Assembly (NCBI RefSeq): GCF_002216795.1 | Contig: NZ_CP022316.1 | Span: 2,381,205-2,445,204, forward strand | DNA: 64,000 nucleotides | Source: Brachybacterium avium | Lineage (GTDB): Bacteria; Actinomycetota; Actinomycetes; Actinomycetales; Dermabacteraceae | Reading direction: 5' to 3' | Shown here: positions 42,692-51,736 of the stretch, piece after piece | Layout: every line of letters begins with the position of its first letter | Position numbering within the stretch: the stretch's first letter is position 1 | Notes under the pieces: model-generated | What the model was told of the DNA's origin: nothing | The model's input: the letters and a program-made list of their open reading frames with translations, nothing else | Database searches by the model: none | Translations under genes and position numbers: made by a program

Positions 42692-43534
42692 TCAGCTGCG
42701 ATCCAGCGCCTCCGGCAGCTCCTCGTGGCACGCCGCCGGCGCCTCGGCGTCCGGCGCCGCGGGCAGCACGCCCTTCCCGTCGGGGCGGGGGATCGCACCC
42801 AGCAGCGCCTGGGTGTACGGGTGCAGCGGATCGGCCCAGACCAGCGCCGTCGGTCCCGATTCGACGATCTTCCCCCGGTACATCACGGCCACCCGGTCGG
42901 CCATGATCCGCACCACCGACAGGTCATGGGAGATGAACAGCATCCCGGCCCCGGCGGCCAGGCACAGCCGGCGCATCATCGAGGCGACCTCGGCCTGGCT
43001 GGAGGCGTCCAGCGCCGAGATCGGCTCGTCGGCCACCAGCAGGTCGGGCTGAGCGGCCAGGGCGCGGGCGATCGCGATCCGCTGGCGCTGCCCGCCGGAG
43101 AACTGGTGCGGGTAGCGGGAGACCATCGCGGGATCCAGGCCCACGGCGCCGAGCCAGGTCCCGGGCGAATCGGAGCTGAGACCGCGGGCCCTGGCGGCGG
43201 CGACGCCGTCGGCGATCTGGTCGCCGATCCGCTTGCGCGGGTTCAGCGAGGAGTTCGGGTCCTGGAAGACCATCTGCATGGCGGTCAGGTCGGCGGCACG
43301 GCGCCGCAGCCCCAGCGGCGGCACGGGCCTGCCCCGGAACTGGACCTCCCCGGAGCGGGGCTTCTCCATGCCGATCACCGCGCGGGCGGTGGAGGACTTC
43401 CCACAGCCGCTCTCGCCGACCAGCGCCAGCACCTCCCCGGCCGTGATCGTCAGCGAGACGCCGTCCACGGCGCGGACGGTGCGATGGCCGCGGTACTCGA
43501 TCGTGAGGTCCGTGGCGTCCAGTACAGTGCTCAT
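42692..43534 (-). CDS. Peptide-type ABC importer, ATPase 2 (DppF/OppF-like)
   Basis: A 280-residue ATPase with Walker [10 protein letters not shown], signature [17 protein letters not shown] and Walker [17 protein letters not shown]. The C-terminal region ([20 protein letters not shown]) is the oligopeptide-transporter extension. Its start overlaps the end of the first ATPase gene (ATGA). It works as a heterodimer with that protein below the DppB/DppC-type channel. Confidence 0.92.
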   Translation of the reverse strand: MSTVLDATDLTIEYRGHRTVRAVDGVSLTITAGEVLALVGESGCGKSSTARAVIGMEKPRSGEVQFRGRPVPPLGLRRRAADLTAMQMVFQDPNSSLNPRKRIGDQIADGVAAARARGLSSDSPGTWLGAVGLDPAMVSRYPHQFSGGQRQRIAIARALAAQPDLLVADEPISALDASSQAEVASMMRRLCLAAGAGMLFISHDLSVVRIMADRVAVMYRGKIVESGPTALVWADPLHPYTQALLGAIPRPDGKGVLPAAPDAEAPAACHEELPEALDRS

Positions 43535-44334
43535 TCGTCGTCCTCCACGAGTGACTGCTGCGCATCGGGCATCGAGTCCAGCAGGGTGCGGGTGTAGACG
43601 TGCTGGGGATCGGTGAAGACGTCGTGAGTGCTGCCGGACTCCACGATCTGCCCGTAGCGCATCACCGCCACCTCGTCCGCGACGGCGCTCATCACGCCGA
43701 GGTCATGGGTCACCAGCAGCACCGCCAGGTCGCGGTCGTCCACCAGCTCGCGCAGCAGATGGAGGATTCCCGCCTGTACGGTGACGTCCAGGGCGGTGGT
43801 CGGCTCGTCGGCCAGCAGCACCTCAGGGTCGCACGCCAGCGCCACCGCGATCGCGATGCGCTGGCGCTGCCCGCCGGAGAACTGGTGCGGGTACCGGCGC
43901 AGCGCTTCGGCGGGTTCGGGCACCCGCACCTGGGTCAGCAGGTCCACGGCCCGCTGCTGCGCATCCCGCCGGTTCAGCCGCAGATGGGCACGCACATGGT
44001 CGGTGAGCTGCGCCCCGATGGTCAGCTGCGGGTGCAGGCTCGCGGAGGGGTCCTGGAACACCATGGCGACGCGACGGCCACGGATGGTGTTCAACCGGCG
44101 CGGACGCAGCCCCACCAGCTCGGTCCCGGCCAGGCGGATCGAGCCGTCCACGCGTGCGGTCGCCGGCAGCAGCCCCAGCACGGCCATCGCGCTGACGGTC
44201 TTGCCGGAGCCGGATTCCCCGGCGAGGCCCTGGATCCGGCCGGCGGTGAGGTCCAGGGAGATGCCGCGCACGACCTCCACCGGGTCGTGCCGCCCGAAGG
44301 CGATGGTCAGATCGCGGATGCTGAGCACGCTCAT
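43531..44334 (-). CDS. Peptide-type ABC importer, ATPase 1 (DppD/OppD-like)
   Basis: A 267-residue ATPase with Walker A GESGSGKTVSA, signature [17 protein letters not shown] and Walker B LLADEPTTALDVTVQ. The start at 44334 overlaps the permease stop (ATGA) and gives the family length; the open frame continues upstream only as antisense to the permease gene. It pairs with the ATPase encoded next. Substrates of this class are peptides, nickel or some sugars. Confidence 0.92.
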   Translation of the reverse strand: MSVLSIRDLTIAFGRHDPVEVVRGISLDLTAGRIQGLAGESGSGKTVSAMAVLGLLPATARVDGSIRLAGTELVGLRPRRLNTIRGRRVAMVFQDPSASLHPQLTIGAQLTDHVRAHLRLNRRDAQQRAVDLLTQVRVPEPAEALRRYPHQFSGGQRQRIAIAVALACDPEVLLADEPTTALDVTVQAGILHLLRELVDDRDLAVLLVTHDLGVMSAVADEVAVMRYGQIVESGSTHDVFTDPQHVYTRTLLDSMPDAQQSLVEDDE

Positions 44335-45290
44335 CGGCCCTCCTCCGTCGCCGGGGTCTCGATCGGGGTCGCGGCGGGGTCCGCCTCGGCGGGATCGGTG
44401 GTGCCGGCCGCACCTTCGCGCTCCGCGGAGGAGAGGGGGTCCAGTGCGTCGCGCAGGGAGTCGCCGATGAAGTTGAACGCCATCACCACGGTGAGGATCG
44501 CCAGGCCCGGGAACACCCCGAGCCACCAGGCATCGATGTGGTCCATCGCCCCGGAGATCATCGACCCCCATTCGGCCGTGGGCGGCTGCGCCCCCAGGCC
44601 CAGGAACGACAGGCCCGTCAGCAGCAGGATCGCGGTGCCGATGTCGAGGGAGGCGAGCACCAGCACGGGACCGGCGATATTGGGCAGGATGTCGCTGCCC
44701 AGGGAGCGCCACGGCGAATAGCCCAGCAGGCGCCCGGCGATCACGAAGTTCTGGGTGCGCAGGCTCAGCACCAGCGAGCGCACCACACGGGCGTACTGCG
44801 GCCAGGAGACCACCACCCCCGCGATCACCGCGTTGAACAGCGACGGGCCCAGCGACGCGGCGATGATCATCGCCAGGATGACGGTGGGGAAAGCCATCAT
44901 CAGATCGGTCAGGCGCATCAGCGCCTCGTCGACCCAGCCGCCCACGTACCCGGCGACGGAGCCGATCAGCGTGCCCAGCACGGTCGCGCACACCACCATG
45001 AGCAGGGCCAAGGGCATGGTGACCCGGGCACCGGTCAGCAGGCGCGAGAACACGTCGCGGCCCACCTGGTCGGTGCCCAGCAGCGAGACCTCCCCCGGTG
45101 GGGTGAGGCGGGTCAGCTCCTGGGCGAGCGGATCGTGCGGCACCACCCAGGGCGCGATGATCGCCACGACCACCCAGGCCAGGGCGATCACGGCACCGAC
45201 CACGGCCAGGGGGGTGCGCCAGGCGGCGGGGATCGCGCGGAGCAGACGCCCCCGGCGCGGCCGGTTGCGTGCAGGGGTCGCGGCGCTCAT
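44331..45290 (-). CDS. Peptide-type ABC importer, permease 2 (DppC-like)
   Basis: A 319-residue permease with six hydrophobic segments. The N-terminal tail is basic, then WRTPLAVVGAVIALAWVVVA begins the first segment. LGTDQVGRDVFSRLLTGARV and the EAA-like loop VIAGRLLGYSPWRSLGSDIL are characteristic of DppC/OppC proteins. It ends with a hydrophilic Ala/Glu/Pro tail. Coupled by overlap to the genes on both sides. Confidence 0.92.
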   Translation of the reverse strand: MSAATPARNRPRRGRLLRAIPAAWRTPLAVVGAVIALAWVVVAIIAPWVVPHDPLAQELTRLTPPGEVSLLGTDQVGRDVFSRLLTGARVTMPLALLMVVCATVLGTLIGSVAGYVGGWVDEALMRLTDLMMAFPTVILAMIIAASLGPSLFNAVIAGVVVSWPQYARVVRSLVLSLRTQNFVIAGRLLGYSPWRSLGSDILPNIAGPVLVLASLDIGTAILLLTGLSFLGLGAQPPTAEWGSMISGAMDHIDAWWLGVFPGLAILTVVMAFNFIGDSLRDALDPLSSAEREGAAGTTDPAEADPAATPIETPATEEGR

Positions 45291-46354
45291 GCCAGCCTCA
45301 CTCTCGGATCGAGGACGCCGTACAGGAGGTCGACCGCGAAGTTGATCACCAGGTAGATGACGCCCACCACCAGGCCCACACCCATCACGCCGGGTAGGTC
45401 CAGGTTGATGGCGGAGTTGAAGGCATAGGTGCCCAGTCCCGGCCAGGCGTACACCGCCTCCACCAGCACGGTGCCGGACAGCAGCACGCCGAAGGCCACG
45501 CCCACCACGGTGAGGATCGGCAGCGAGGCACCGCGCAGCACGTAGGCGACGATCACGCGGCGCGCGGGCAGCCCCTTGGCCCGGGCGGCGCGGACGTAGT
45601 CGGTATCGAGCACCTCGAGCACCGCCGCCCGGATGAAGCGGGTGAGCAGGCCGATGGTGAACAGCGACAGCACCAGCACCGGCAGCGCGAGATGCGCGAG
45701 CGCATCGAAGAAGCCGACGGGGTCGCCGCCCAGGATGAAGTCGACCGTGTACAGCCCGGTGACCGTCGGCGGCGGCGTGAACGCCGGATCCAACCGCCCC
45801 GCTCCCGGTGCGACGCCCAGGCGCAGGAAGAAGGTGTGGTACGCCATGATGGCCAGCCAGAACGTCGGGACGCTCAGCCCCAGCAGCGAGACCACGCGCA
45901 GCACCTGATCGGTGGCCCGGCCGCGATGGTGGGCGGCGATGGTGCCCAGGGTGAGGCCGACGGCGAGGCTGACGATGATCGCCCCGAGTGCGATCTCGAT
46001 CGTGGCGGGGACGGCGGTGGCCAGTTCGGTCGCCACCGGACGGCCGGTCTTGATCGAGGTGCCCAGATCTCCCTGGAGCAGGTTGGTCAAGTAGATCAGG
46101 TAGCGCTCGGGAATGGACTTGTCCAGGCCGTGCTGCTCGACGTAGGCCGCCACGGTGGCGGGGTTGCTCGCCGCTCCCTCGCCGAGCGCCGCAGCGATCG
46201 GATCGCCGGGCACCAGGGCGGTGAGCACGAAGGTCACCATGGTGACCCCGAGCATCAGCAGCACTGAGGTGCCGAGGCGACGCAGGACGTACCCCAGCAG
46301 CGGCCAGCGCTGCCAGAACCGAGGGGGTTGCAGGGGTGTGGCGGTGGATGTCAT
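45287..46354 (-). CDS. Peptide-type ABC importer, permease 1 (DppB-like)
   Basis: A 355-residue permease starting ATG 46354. YVLRRLGTSVLLMLGVTMVT is the usual DppB/OppB first segment, LGTSIKTGRPVATELATAVP the conserved periplasmic part and YVRAARAKGLPARRVIVAYV the loop that contacts the ATPase. Six hydrophobic segments are visible. It follows the binding-protein gene by 11 bp and overlaps the DppC-like gene by 4 bp. Confidence 0.92.
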   Translation of the reverse strand: MTSTATPLQPPRFWQRWPLLGYVLRRLGTSVLLMLGVTMVTFVLTALVPGDPIAAALGEGAASNPATVAAYVEQHGLDKSIPERYLIYLTNLLQGDLGTSIKTGRPVATELATAVPATIEIALGAIIVSLAVGLTLGTIAAHHRGRATDQVLRVVSLLGLSVPTFWLAIMAYHTFFLRLGVAPGAGRLDPAFTPPPTVTGLYTVDFILGGDPVGFFDALAHLALPVLVLSLFTIGLLTRFIRAAVLEVLDTDYVRAARAKGLPARRVIVAYVLRGASLPILTVVGVAFGVLLSGTVLVEAVYAWPGLGTYAFNSAINLDLPGVMGVGLVVGVIYLVINFAVDLLYGVLDPRVRLA

Positions 46355-46365
46355 GGCAGGCAGGC

Positions 46366-47964
46366 TCAGCCGGCCGGCTGGATCAGCGGGATGTCGAGCG
46401 TCCAGTTGGTGTTGTTCTGGACATTGGTGACCGAGGTGTCGCTGGCCAGGTTCAGGCCCGGCACGATCAGGGGGACGAAGGGTCCTTCCTCCTGCATCGC
46501 GGTCGCGTATTCGCTCATCGCCTGCTCGCGCTCCTCGACCGAGGTCGCATCCTGGGCGGCGGTGACGAGCTCGGCGATCTCGGGGTCGTCCTCGGCTTCC
46601 CAGCCGGCACGCAGGCCCACCTTCTCCCCGGGCCCGAAGGGAAGGAAGGAGGAGGAGTCGGCGAAGTCGGGACCCCAGTACCACATGGAGAACGCCTCGG
46701 TGCCGTTCACGTAGGGCTCGATCTCGGTGGCGAACGGGGCGGGGGCGAGGTCGACGGCGAGCCCGATGCCCTTCAGCTGGGCCTGGACCCGCTCGGCGAC
46801 CGGGGTGAACTCCACGCCGCCGACGGGGTTGTCGCTCGGGAACTGCAGGGAGATCGTCTCGCCGTCGTACCCGGAGTCCTCCAGCGCCTTCTTCGCCCGC
46901 TCGGGATCCGGGGTGACGCCGCTGTCCAGCGCGCCCAGGAACATCGGCGGGATCACGCCGGTGGCCTGCTCGGAGCCTTCACCGGCGAGCTGGAGGAGCT
47001 CCTCGTAGTTCAGTGCGTAGCGCACCGCCTCGGCGAACTTCGGGTTCGCCGTGACCTTGCCGACCTCCTCGTTCTGATTGACCAGCAGGAAGATCGTCTG
47101 CGCGGACGGCGACGAGGAGACGGTGAAGCCCTCGCCGAGCCCGGCGACCTGGTCGCCGTTGAGGTCGACGGCCAGGTTCGAGTCCCCGCCCTGGAGGTTG
47201 ATCAGCTGGGTGGCGCTCTCGGTGACGTTGCGGATCACGATGCGGTCGAAGCTCGGGGCGTACTCGCCGTTGTACTCGGGATTGGGCACGAGCACCGCAC
47301 GAGAGGTGATGTCCATCGAGTCCAGCATGTACGGGCCGGAGCCGGCGGAGGTCGAGCCCAGGAAATCCTCGGCGGCATCGTCCTCGCCGGTGGTGCCGCC
47401 ATTCTCCTTGACCGCTGCCGAGTTGAGGATGGACAGCGCTGGGTTCGTCACGATCGCCGGCAGCTCCAGGGATGGCCCGTCGGTGGTGAGGGTGACGGTC
47501 GTGTCGTCCACCTTCTCCACGGAGATGCCGTTCATCAGGAAGTTCGCCTTGGACTCGGTGATGCCCTGGACCCGGGTCAGGGAGAAGACGACGTCGTCGG
47601 CCGTGACCGGGGCTCCATCGGAGAAGGTGCGCCCTTCCACCAGCGTGAAGGTGAAGGCGGTGGCGTCCTCGTTCTGCTCCACCGTGGCCAGGGAGGGGAT
47701 CGGCTCGTCCTCGGCGGACCCCTCGAAGGTCAGCAGGGTGTCGTAGATGGCGTGCAGCATCATGTTGCCCGTGGGCACGTAGTTGCGGCCCGGGTCACCG
47801 GTCTCCAGCGAGAACGCGGTGTCGATCACCAGGGTCCCTCCGCCGGCCCCTTCGCCACCGCCGCCCGAGGTGTTGTTGGAGGAGTTGCCGCCGGAGCAGC
47901 CGGCGAGTGCGAGGCTCGCGCCGAGCCCGAGTGCGATGACGGTGCGACGAGAAGTGCGGAGCAC
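46366..47964 (-). CDS. Peptide-type solute-binding lipoprotein (family 5)
   Basis: A 532-residue extracellular receptor. The signal has twin arginines (RTSRRTVIALGLG) and lipobox LALAGC (Cys23), followed by a Gly/Ser/Asn-rich spacer. The mature part has the family 5 segments MMLHAIYDTLLTFEGSAEDE and EGRTFSDGAPVTADDVVFSL. I chose the GTG at 47964 because GGAGG precedes it; a TTG further upstream (48027) would lie before the probable transcription start. It is the first gene of the importer operon and faces the AsnC/Lrp regulator. Confidence 0.9.
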   Translation of the reverse strand: MLRTSRRTVIALGLGASLALAGCSGGNSSNNTSGGGGEGAGGGTLVIDTAFSLETGDPGRNYVPTGNMMLHAIYDTLLTFEGSAEDEPIPSLATVEQNEDATAFTFTLVEGRTFSDGAPVTADDVVFSLTRVQGITESKANFLMNGISVEKVDDTTVTLTTDGPSLELPAIVTNPALSILNSAAVKENGGTTGEDDAAEDFLGSTSAGSGPYMLDSMDITSRAVLVPNPEYNGEYAPSFDRIVIRNVTESATQLINLQGGDSNLAVDLNGDQVAGLGEGFTVSSSPSAQTIFLLVNQNEEVGKVTANPKFAEAVRYALNYEELLQLAGEGSEQATGVIPPMFLGALDSGVTPDPERAKKALEDSGYDGETISLQFPSDNPVGGVEFTPVAERVQAQLKGIGLAVDLAPAPFATEIEPYVNGTEAFSMWYWGPDFADSSSFLPFGPGEKVGLRAGWEAEDDPEIAELVTAAQDATSVEEREQAMSEYATAMQEEGPFVPLIVPGLNLASDTSVTNVQNNTNWTLDIPLIQPAG

Positions 47965-48027
47965 AGAAGCCTCCAACGGTGAGTGACCCGTGCTGGACGG
48001 GTCGCGGGACAACGGGTGTGTCAGCAA

Positions 48028-48060
48028 ACTATATGTCCACCGTCACACCCTCTCGTGGAC
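48028..48060. promoter_or_regulatory. Divergent control region of the peptide importer and AsnC/Lrp gene
   Basis: TATAGT on the minus strand (48033-48028) could be the -10 box of the importer; no good -35 precedes it, as at activator-dependent promoters. GTCCAC (48035-48040) and GTGGAC (48055-48060) form a 6-bp inverted repeat with a 14-bp spacer just upstream. The AsnC/Lrp-type protein encoded next door is the likely binder. Confidence 0.5.
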
Positions 48061-48102
48061 TTCATTACTGGGCGAGACGACTCATGCGACAGACTGTCCA
48101 GA

Positions 48103-48681
48103 ATGGAGAGCGAAACGACGAGGACCTCAGGACGTTCCGCCGCAGGAATCGATGACATCAGCTATCGCATCCTTCAGGTGCTGCGAGATCACGGTCGAAT
48201 ATCGATGGCGGCCCTCGCCCAGGAGGTCGGCGTGTCCCGCTCGAACGCCTATGCGCGGGTCGAAGCGCTGACGGAGGCGGGAGTGATCACCGGCTATTCG
48301 GCGCGGATCGATCCGGTCCGCGCCGGGCTGGGGATCTGCACCCTGGTGTTCGTCACGACGCACCCGCAGAGGCTCCGCGAGTTCCTTGAGGAGATCGCGG
48401 ACATCCCGGAGGTCGAGTCCGCGAAGATCACCACCGGTGAGCACGACGTCATGCTGCTGACCCGCGGCGCCGGGGTCGAGCACGTGCACAGCTTCGTGGT
48501 GGGCGTGCTCGCGGCGCTGCCGCAGGTCAAGAGCGTGGAGACGGTGCTGGTCCTCGACGAGGTCTTCGATCGGGGCCAGCTGCTCCCCACGGATCTGGGC
48601 GATCGCCGGGAACTGGCCGCTGAGCGCGGACTGCTGCGCTACACGCGGGCGAATCCGGACCGTCCCAGCAGCATCGAGTGA
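48103..48681 (+). CDS. AsnC/Lrp-family transcriptional regulator
   Basis: A 192-residue regulator. The N-terminal helix-turn-helix (about 15-65) reads ISYRILQVLRDHGRISMAAL, AQEVGVSRSNAYARVEALTE; the C-terminal RAM-type domain begins GYSARIDPVRAGLGICTLVF and would bind an amino acid. It is divergent from the importer operon, so control of peptide uptake by amino acid supply is plausible. No Shine-Dalgarno is visible before ATG 48103, so the message may be leaderless or start slightly differently. Confidence 0.88.
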   Translation: MESETTRTSGRSAAGIDDISYRILQVLRDHGRISMAALAQEVGVSRSNAYARVEALTEAGVITGYSARIDPVRAGLGICTLVFVTTHPQRLREFLEEIADIPEVESAKITTGEHDVMLLTRGAGVEHVHSFVVGVLAALPQVKSVETVLVLDEVFDRGQLLPTDLGDRRELAAERGLLRYTRANPDRPSSIE

Positions 48682-48703
48682 CGTCGGACGCCGCGGCCCA
48701 GCC

Positions 48704-49066
48704 TCAGACCTGCAGGCAGACGCTCTCGTGCGGGGCGCCGTCGATGGCGAACTCCTCGATCAGCGCGATCCGGCCCTCCCGCTCTTCGACCCGACTGGTC
48801 GCGTCGCCGCGCACCACGCTGTGATCGGCGATGAGTTCGTGCGCGAACGAGATCGCGAGCGTCGCCTCGCTGAGGCGACCCACGAAGCGCCCCTCGGTCA
48901 CCGTGTCACCGGTGTAGCTGCCCCACACCAGCTCGCCGTGCTGGTGGTAGACGAAGCGGGTGGGGGAGTCCGGATCCACCGCCGACGCGGTGGAGGAGAG
49001 CATGTCGAAGGTGAGGCCGTCGAGGGAGAGAGCGGAATGGGTAGTCACGAGGCGAGTATGGCCCAT
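48704..49066 (-). CDS. Small conserved protein with N-acetylglutamate-synthase-like beta fold
   Basis: A 120-residue protein. LDGLTFDMLSSTASAVDPDS then RFVYHQHGELVWGSYTGDTV resembles small proteins annotated as n-acetylglutamate synthase-like (pattern GRTF...FHYHQ.GD.VWA.Y.G), which are beta-rich and of unknown function. I do not infer enzyme activity. ATG 49066, with AAGGG nine bases upstream, is preferred over the GTG at 49048. Confidence 0.6.
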   Translation of the reverse strand: MGHTRLVTTHSALSLDGLTFDMLSSTASAVDPDSPTRFVYHQHGELVWGSYTGDTVTEGRFVGRLSEATLAISFAHELIADHSVVRGDATSRVEEREGRIALIEEFAIDGAPHESVCLQV

Positions 49067-49215
49067 CGGGACGCACCCTTGCCGAGCGGTCGCCGATGCG
49101 GGCGGAGGCACCGCGGCCCCGCCCCTCGACCGATCGGCCCGAAGCATTGCCGCGCCAGGCCGCGCTCGTTAGCGTGGGAAGCGACCGAGCAGTTCATCGA
49201 CCAGGAGGAGCTCTC

Positions 49216-49746
49216 ATGAACGAGACCGTTGCAGTCCCCGCCCCCGCCGGCGCGAAGCGCACGAAGAAGGAGAACGCCGAGAGCGGTTTCCTCGCTCCGG
49301 CGGCGCTCGCCAAGAACCTCCAGGCGGTCCTCGTGGACCTCACGGCGCTGCACCTGGTGGGCAAGCAGGCGCACTGGAACATCGTGGGCCCGAACTTCCG
49401 CGATCTGCATCTGAACCTCGATGAGGTCGTCGACATCGCTCGTGCGAGCGCGGATGACGTCGCCGAGCGGATGCGCGCCCTCCACGCGACCCCCGATGCC
49501 CGCCCGGCCGTGGTCGCCGAGCAGTCCTCCCTGCCGGAGTTCCCGCAGGGCGAGGTTCACACCCACGACGCGATCGACCTGGTCACCACGGCGATCGAGA
49601 ACACCGTGGGCACCATGCGCAACGTCCACGACGAGGTCGACGAGGCCGATCCCACCTCGGCGGACATCCTCCACGGCATCCTCGAGAAGCTCGAGCAGCA
49701 GGCCTGGTTCATCAGCGCAGAGACGCGCACCCCGCAGCAGCGCTGA
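49216..49746 (+). CDS. dps: Dps-family ferritin-like DNA protection protein
   Basis: A 176-residue four-helix-bundle protein that stores iron and shields DNA from oxidative damage as a dodecamer. The shared ferroxidase residues are visible in ALHLVGKQAHWNIVGPNF (His46, His53) and in LHLNLDEVVD. A Lys-rich N-terminal extension (AGAKRTKKEN) is of the kind that contacts DNA. CAGGAGGAG precedes ATG 49216. A strong hairpin terminator follows 8 bp after the stop, so the gene is monocistronic. Confidence 0.92.
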   Translation: MNETVAVPAPAGAKRTKKENAESGFLAPAALAKNLQAVLVDLTALHLVGKQAHWNIVGPNFRDLHLNLDEVVDIARASADDVAERMRALHATPDARPAVVAEQSSLPEFPQGEVHTHDAIDLVTTAIENTVGTMRNVHDEVDEADPTSADILHGILEKLEQQAWFISAETRTPQQR

Positions 49747-49753
49747 CCTGCAT

Positions 49754-49806
49754 CCCCGACGACGGCGGCCGGGCGGCGGAAAACCGCCGCCCACCCGTCG
49801 TCGGGG
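49754..49806. terminator. Hairpin terminator downstream of dps
   Basis: CCCCGACGACGG (49754-49765) pairs with CCGTCGTCGGGG (49795-49806), and inside it GGGCGGCGG (49771-49779) pairs with CCGCCGCCC (49784-49792) around an AAAA loop. No T-run follows. The remaining bases up to 50017 hold no gene. Confidence 0.8.
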
Positions 49807-50017
49807 CGTACCGTGCGCCGGACGATCGGCGAGATCGCCCGGCGCGATGCCGCCGTCACGGTCGCCCGGCAGGGGAGCGGGGGCACCGCCTCGAAGCAGG
49901 TACCGTCGACACCATCCATGGCGGTGCCCCCGCGCCTGAGCCTGCACGCCCCCGGCTCGGCGCGAGCACCGCCCTCCCTGTTCATCCCGAGGCTCCGATC
50001 TCGGACGAAGGAGCGCC

Positions 50018-50668
50018 ATGAGCGTCCCCCATCTGCTCGACCACATCGTCATCGCCGGCCCTGACCTGGCCGAGACCGTGGACTGGTTCCGCGAGCTCAC
50101 CGGCGTCACCCCCGCCCCCGGCGGCGCCCACCCCACCGGCACCGCCAACGCGCTGGTGGCCCTCACGGTCAACGGCGAGCCGCGCCCGCACTACCTCGAG
50201 CTGATCGGCCCCGACCCCGAGCGGGAGGGGGAGGAGCTGCCGAAGACCTTCAGCATCAACCGCCTGAAGAAGCCCACCCTCATCACCTACGCCGTGCATC
50301 CGAGCAGGATCGACCAGGTCGTCGAGCGTGCCCGCGCCGCCGGCTTCGACCCCGGTGACGTGCAGGACCTCTCCCGCCGCACCCCGGACGGCACGGAGCT
50401 CTCGTGGCGGCTCACCCAGGCGCAGGCCCCGCGCAACTACGCCGTCCCCTTCCTCATCGACTGGGGCGAGACCACCCAGCCTGGCCTGGGCGACCTGCCC
50501 TCGATCGAACTGGTCTCCTTCGAGCGGATCGAGGTCAACCCCGCCCCGCAGCAGAAGGCCACCGACGCGCTCGGCCTCGGTGACGGGGTCGCGGCGATCC
50601 GCCAGGCTCAGGGCTCCCGCTTCGTGCTGCAGCTGCGCACCGAGGACGGCCGCGAGATCCAGATCTGA
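50018..50668 (+). CDS. VOC/glyoxalase-like domain protein
   Basis: A 216-residue protein that begins LLDHIVIAGPDLAETVDWFR, the typical beta-alpha-beta start of glyoxalase_3-like proteins, with YLELIGPDPE as the matching strand. The C-terminal half carries the second, less regular module. Function is unknown; related proteins are predicted metal-dependent enzymes or binding proteins. AAGGAG precedes the ATG and it is convergent with the RibD-like gene. Confidence 0.82.
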   Translation: MSVPHLLDHIVIAGPDLAETVDWFRELTGVTPAPGGAHPTGTANALVALTVNGEPRPHYLELIGPDPEREGEELPKTFSINRLKKPTLITYAVHPSRIDQVVERARAAGFDPGDVQDLSRRTPDGTELSWRLTQAQAPRNYAVPFLIDWGETTQPGLGDLPSIELVSFERIEVNPAPQQKATDALGLGDGVAAIRQAQGSRFVLQLRTEDGREIQI

Positions 50669-50678
50669 GCAGAGCGCC

Positions 50679-51431
50679 TCAGCCCTCGCCGCCGACGGCC
50701 CGCGTGTAGCGCAGCAGCAGCTCGTCACCGGCCTGCAGCACGGCGGCGAGCTCCATCGCCGTGGGCACGGAGAGCGGCGAATGGGCGATGCGGGCCGCCG
50801 GCCCCGTCTCGAGCGTCGGGGCGAGGGTGAGGCACAGCTCGTCGACCACGCCGGCCGTGAGGAACGAGCCGAAAAGAGTGGGCCCGCCCTCGCAGTGGAC
50901 CCGCCGCAGCCCCCGTCGGCCGAGCTCCTCGCGCACCCGCACCGGATCCACCTCGGTCTCACCCGCGTCGACGACGTCCGCCACCTCCGCGAGCGCCGCC
51001 CGACGCTCCGCCGGTGCGTCGGTGACGGTGAGCACGAGCGGCCGCACCGGGGCCTCGGTGAAGATCGAGGAACCGGGGTCCAGGTCCAGGCGGCGGGTCA
51101 CCAGCGCGAACACCGGCTGCGGGGCGAGACCGTGCTCCACCCGCCAGCGCTCGGACTCCTCGGGCAGCCGCATCGCCCCGTAGCCCTCGGCGCGCGCGGT
51201 GCCCGCACCGAGCAGCAGCACGTCGGCCCAGCGGCGCAGCAGCTCGAAGACGCGGTGGTCGGCGTCATCGCCCAGCCCGCCGGAGAGCCCGTCACGGGTG
51301 ACCGCCCCGTCGAGGCTGGAGATGAAGTTCATTCGCAGCCAGGGCCCGGCCGGCGGGGCATAGCCCTGCAGCAGCTGGTCATCGGTCAGCGCCGTGCCGG
51401 GGATGGGCCAGAGCGAGTCGATCGGGGTCAT
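50679..51431 (-). CDS. RibD-C-like pyrimidine/dihydrofolate reductase family protein
   Basis: A 250-residue reductase of the RibD C-terminal fold. WLRMNFISSLDGAVTRDG is the classical substrate-binding start, LLLGAGTARAEGYG follows, and LRRVHCEGGPTLFGSFLTAG carries the GGP(T)L nucleotide motif. NADPH-dependent reduction of a pyrimidine or pterin is likely, but the deaminase half of RibD is absent, so this is not the main riboflavin enzyme. It overlaps the upstream ATL gene by 4 bp. Confidence 0.87.
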   Translation of the reverse strand: MTPIDSLWPIPGTALTDDQLLQGYAPPAGPWLRMNFISSLDGAVTRDGLSGGLGDDADHRVFELLRRWADVLLLGAGTARAEGYGAMRLPEESERWRVEHGLAPQPVFALVTRRLDLDPGSSIFTEAPVRPLVLTVTDAPAERRAALAEVADVVDAGETEVDPVRVREELGRRGLRRVHCEGGPTLFGSFLTAGVVDELCLTLAPTLETGPAARIAHSPLSVPTAMELAAVLQAGDELLLRYTRAVGGEG

Positions 51432-51736
51432 GCAGTGCCTCCTGGGGAGCGGCCGGGGTCGGGGGTCGAGGCCAGTGCGCGCAGGTCCACCCGTCGGCCG
51501 CGGAAGGGGACGTGCTCCTGTGCCAGCAGGGAGGGGGCGGTCCCGCCGTGGCAGGTGGCCGGGGTGCCGTCGGCGCGGACGATGCGCCACCAGGGGATGT
51601 CCTCCAGGGCGGCGACATGGCGGCCCACCTGGCGCGGATGCAGTCCGGTCTCGACGGCGATCTCGCCGTAGGTCATCACCTGGCCGGGACGGATCGTCGC
51701 GGCGACGGCGCGGACGGCCTCGCGGGGATCCTCCAC
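51428..51736 (-). CDS. Alkyltransferase-like (ATL) DNA-binding protein
   Basis: A 102-residue MGMT-type DNA-binding domain. It has the winged helix GQVMTYGEIAVETGLHPRQV then GRHVAALEDIPWWRIVRADG, but the PCHR active-site cysteine loop of true alkyltransferases is absent. ATL proteins bind O6-alkylguanine and pass it to nucleotide excision repair. Its stop overlaps the start of the reductase gene (ATGA). Confidence 0.87.
   Translation of the reverse strand: MEDPREAVRAVAATIRPGQVMTYGEIAVETGLHPRQVGRHVAALEDIPWWRIVRADGTPATCHGGTAPSLLAQEHVPFRGRRVDLRALASTPDPGRSPGGTA

Noticed and set aside
47965..48027. TTG at 48027 as the start of the peptide-binding lipoprotein
   Set aside because: It would add 21 residues before the signal peptide and lies ahead of the predicted transcription start; the GTG at 47964 has a good Shine-Dalgarno.
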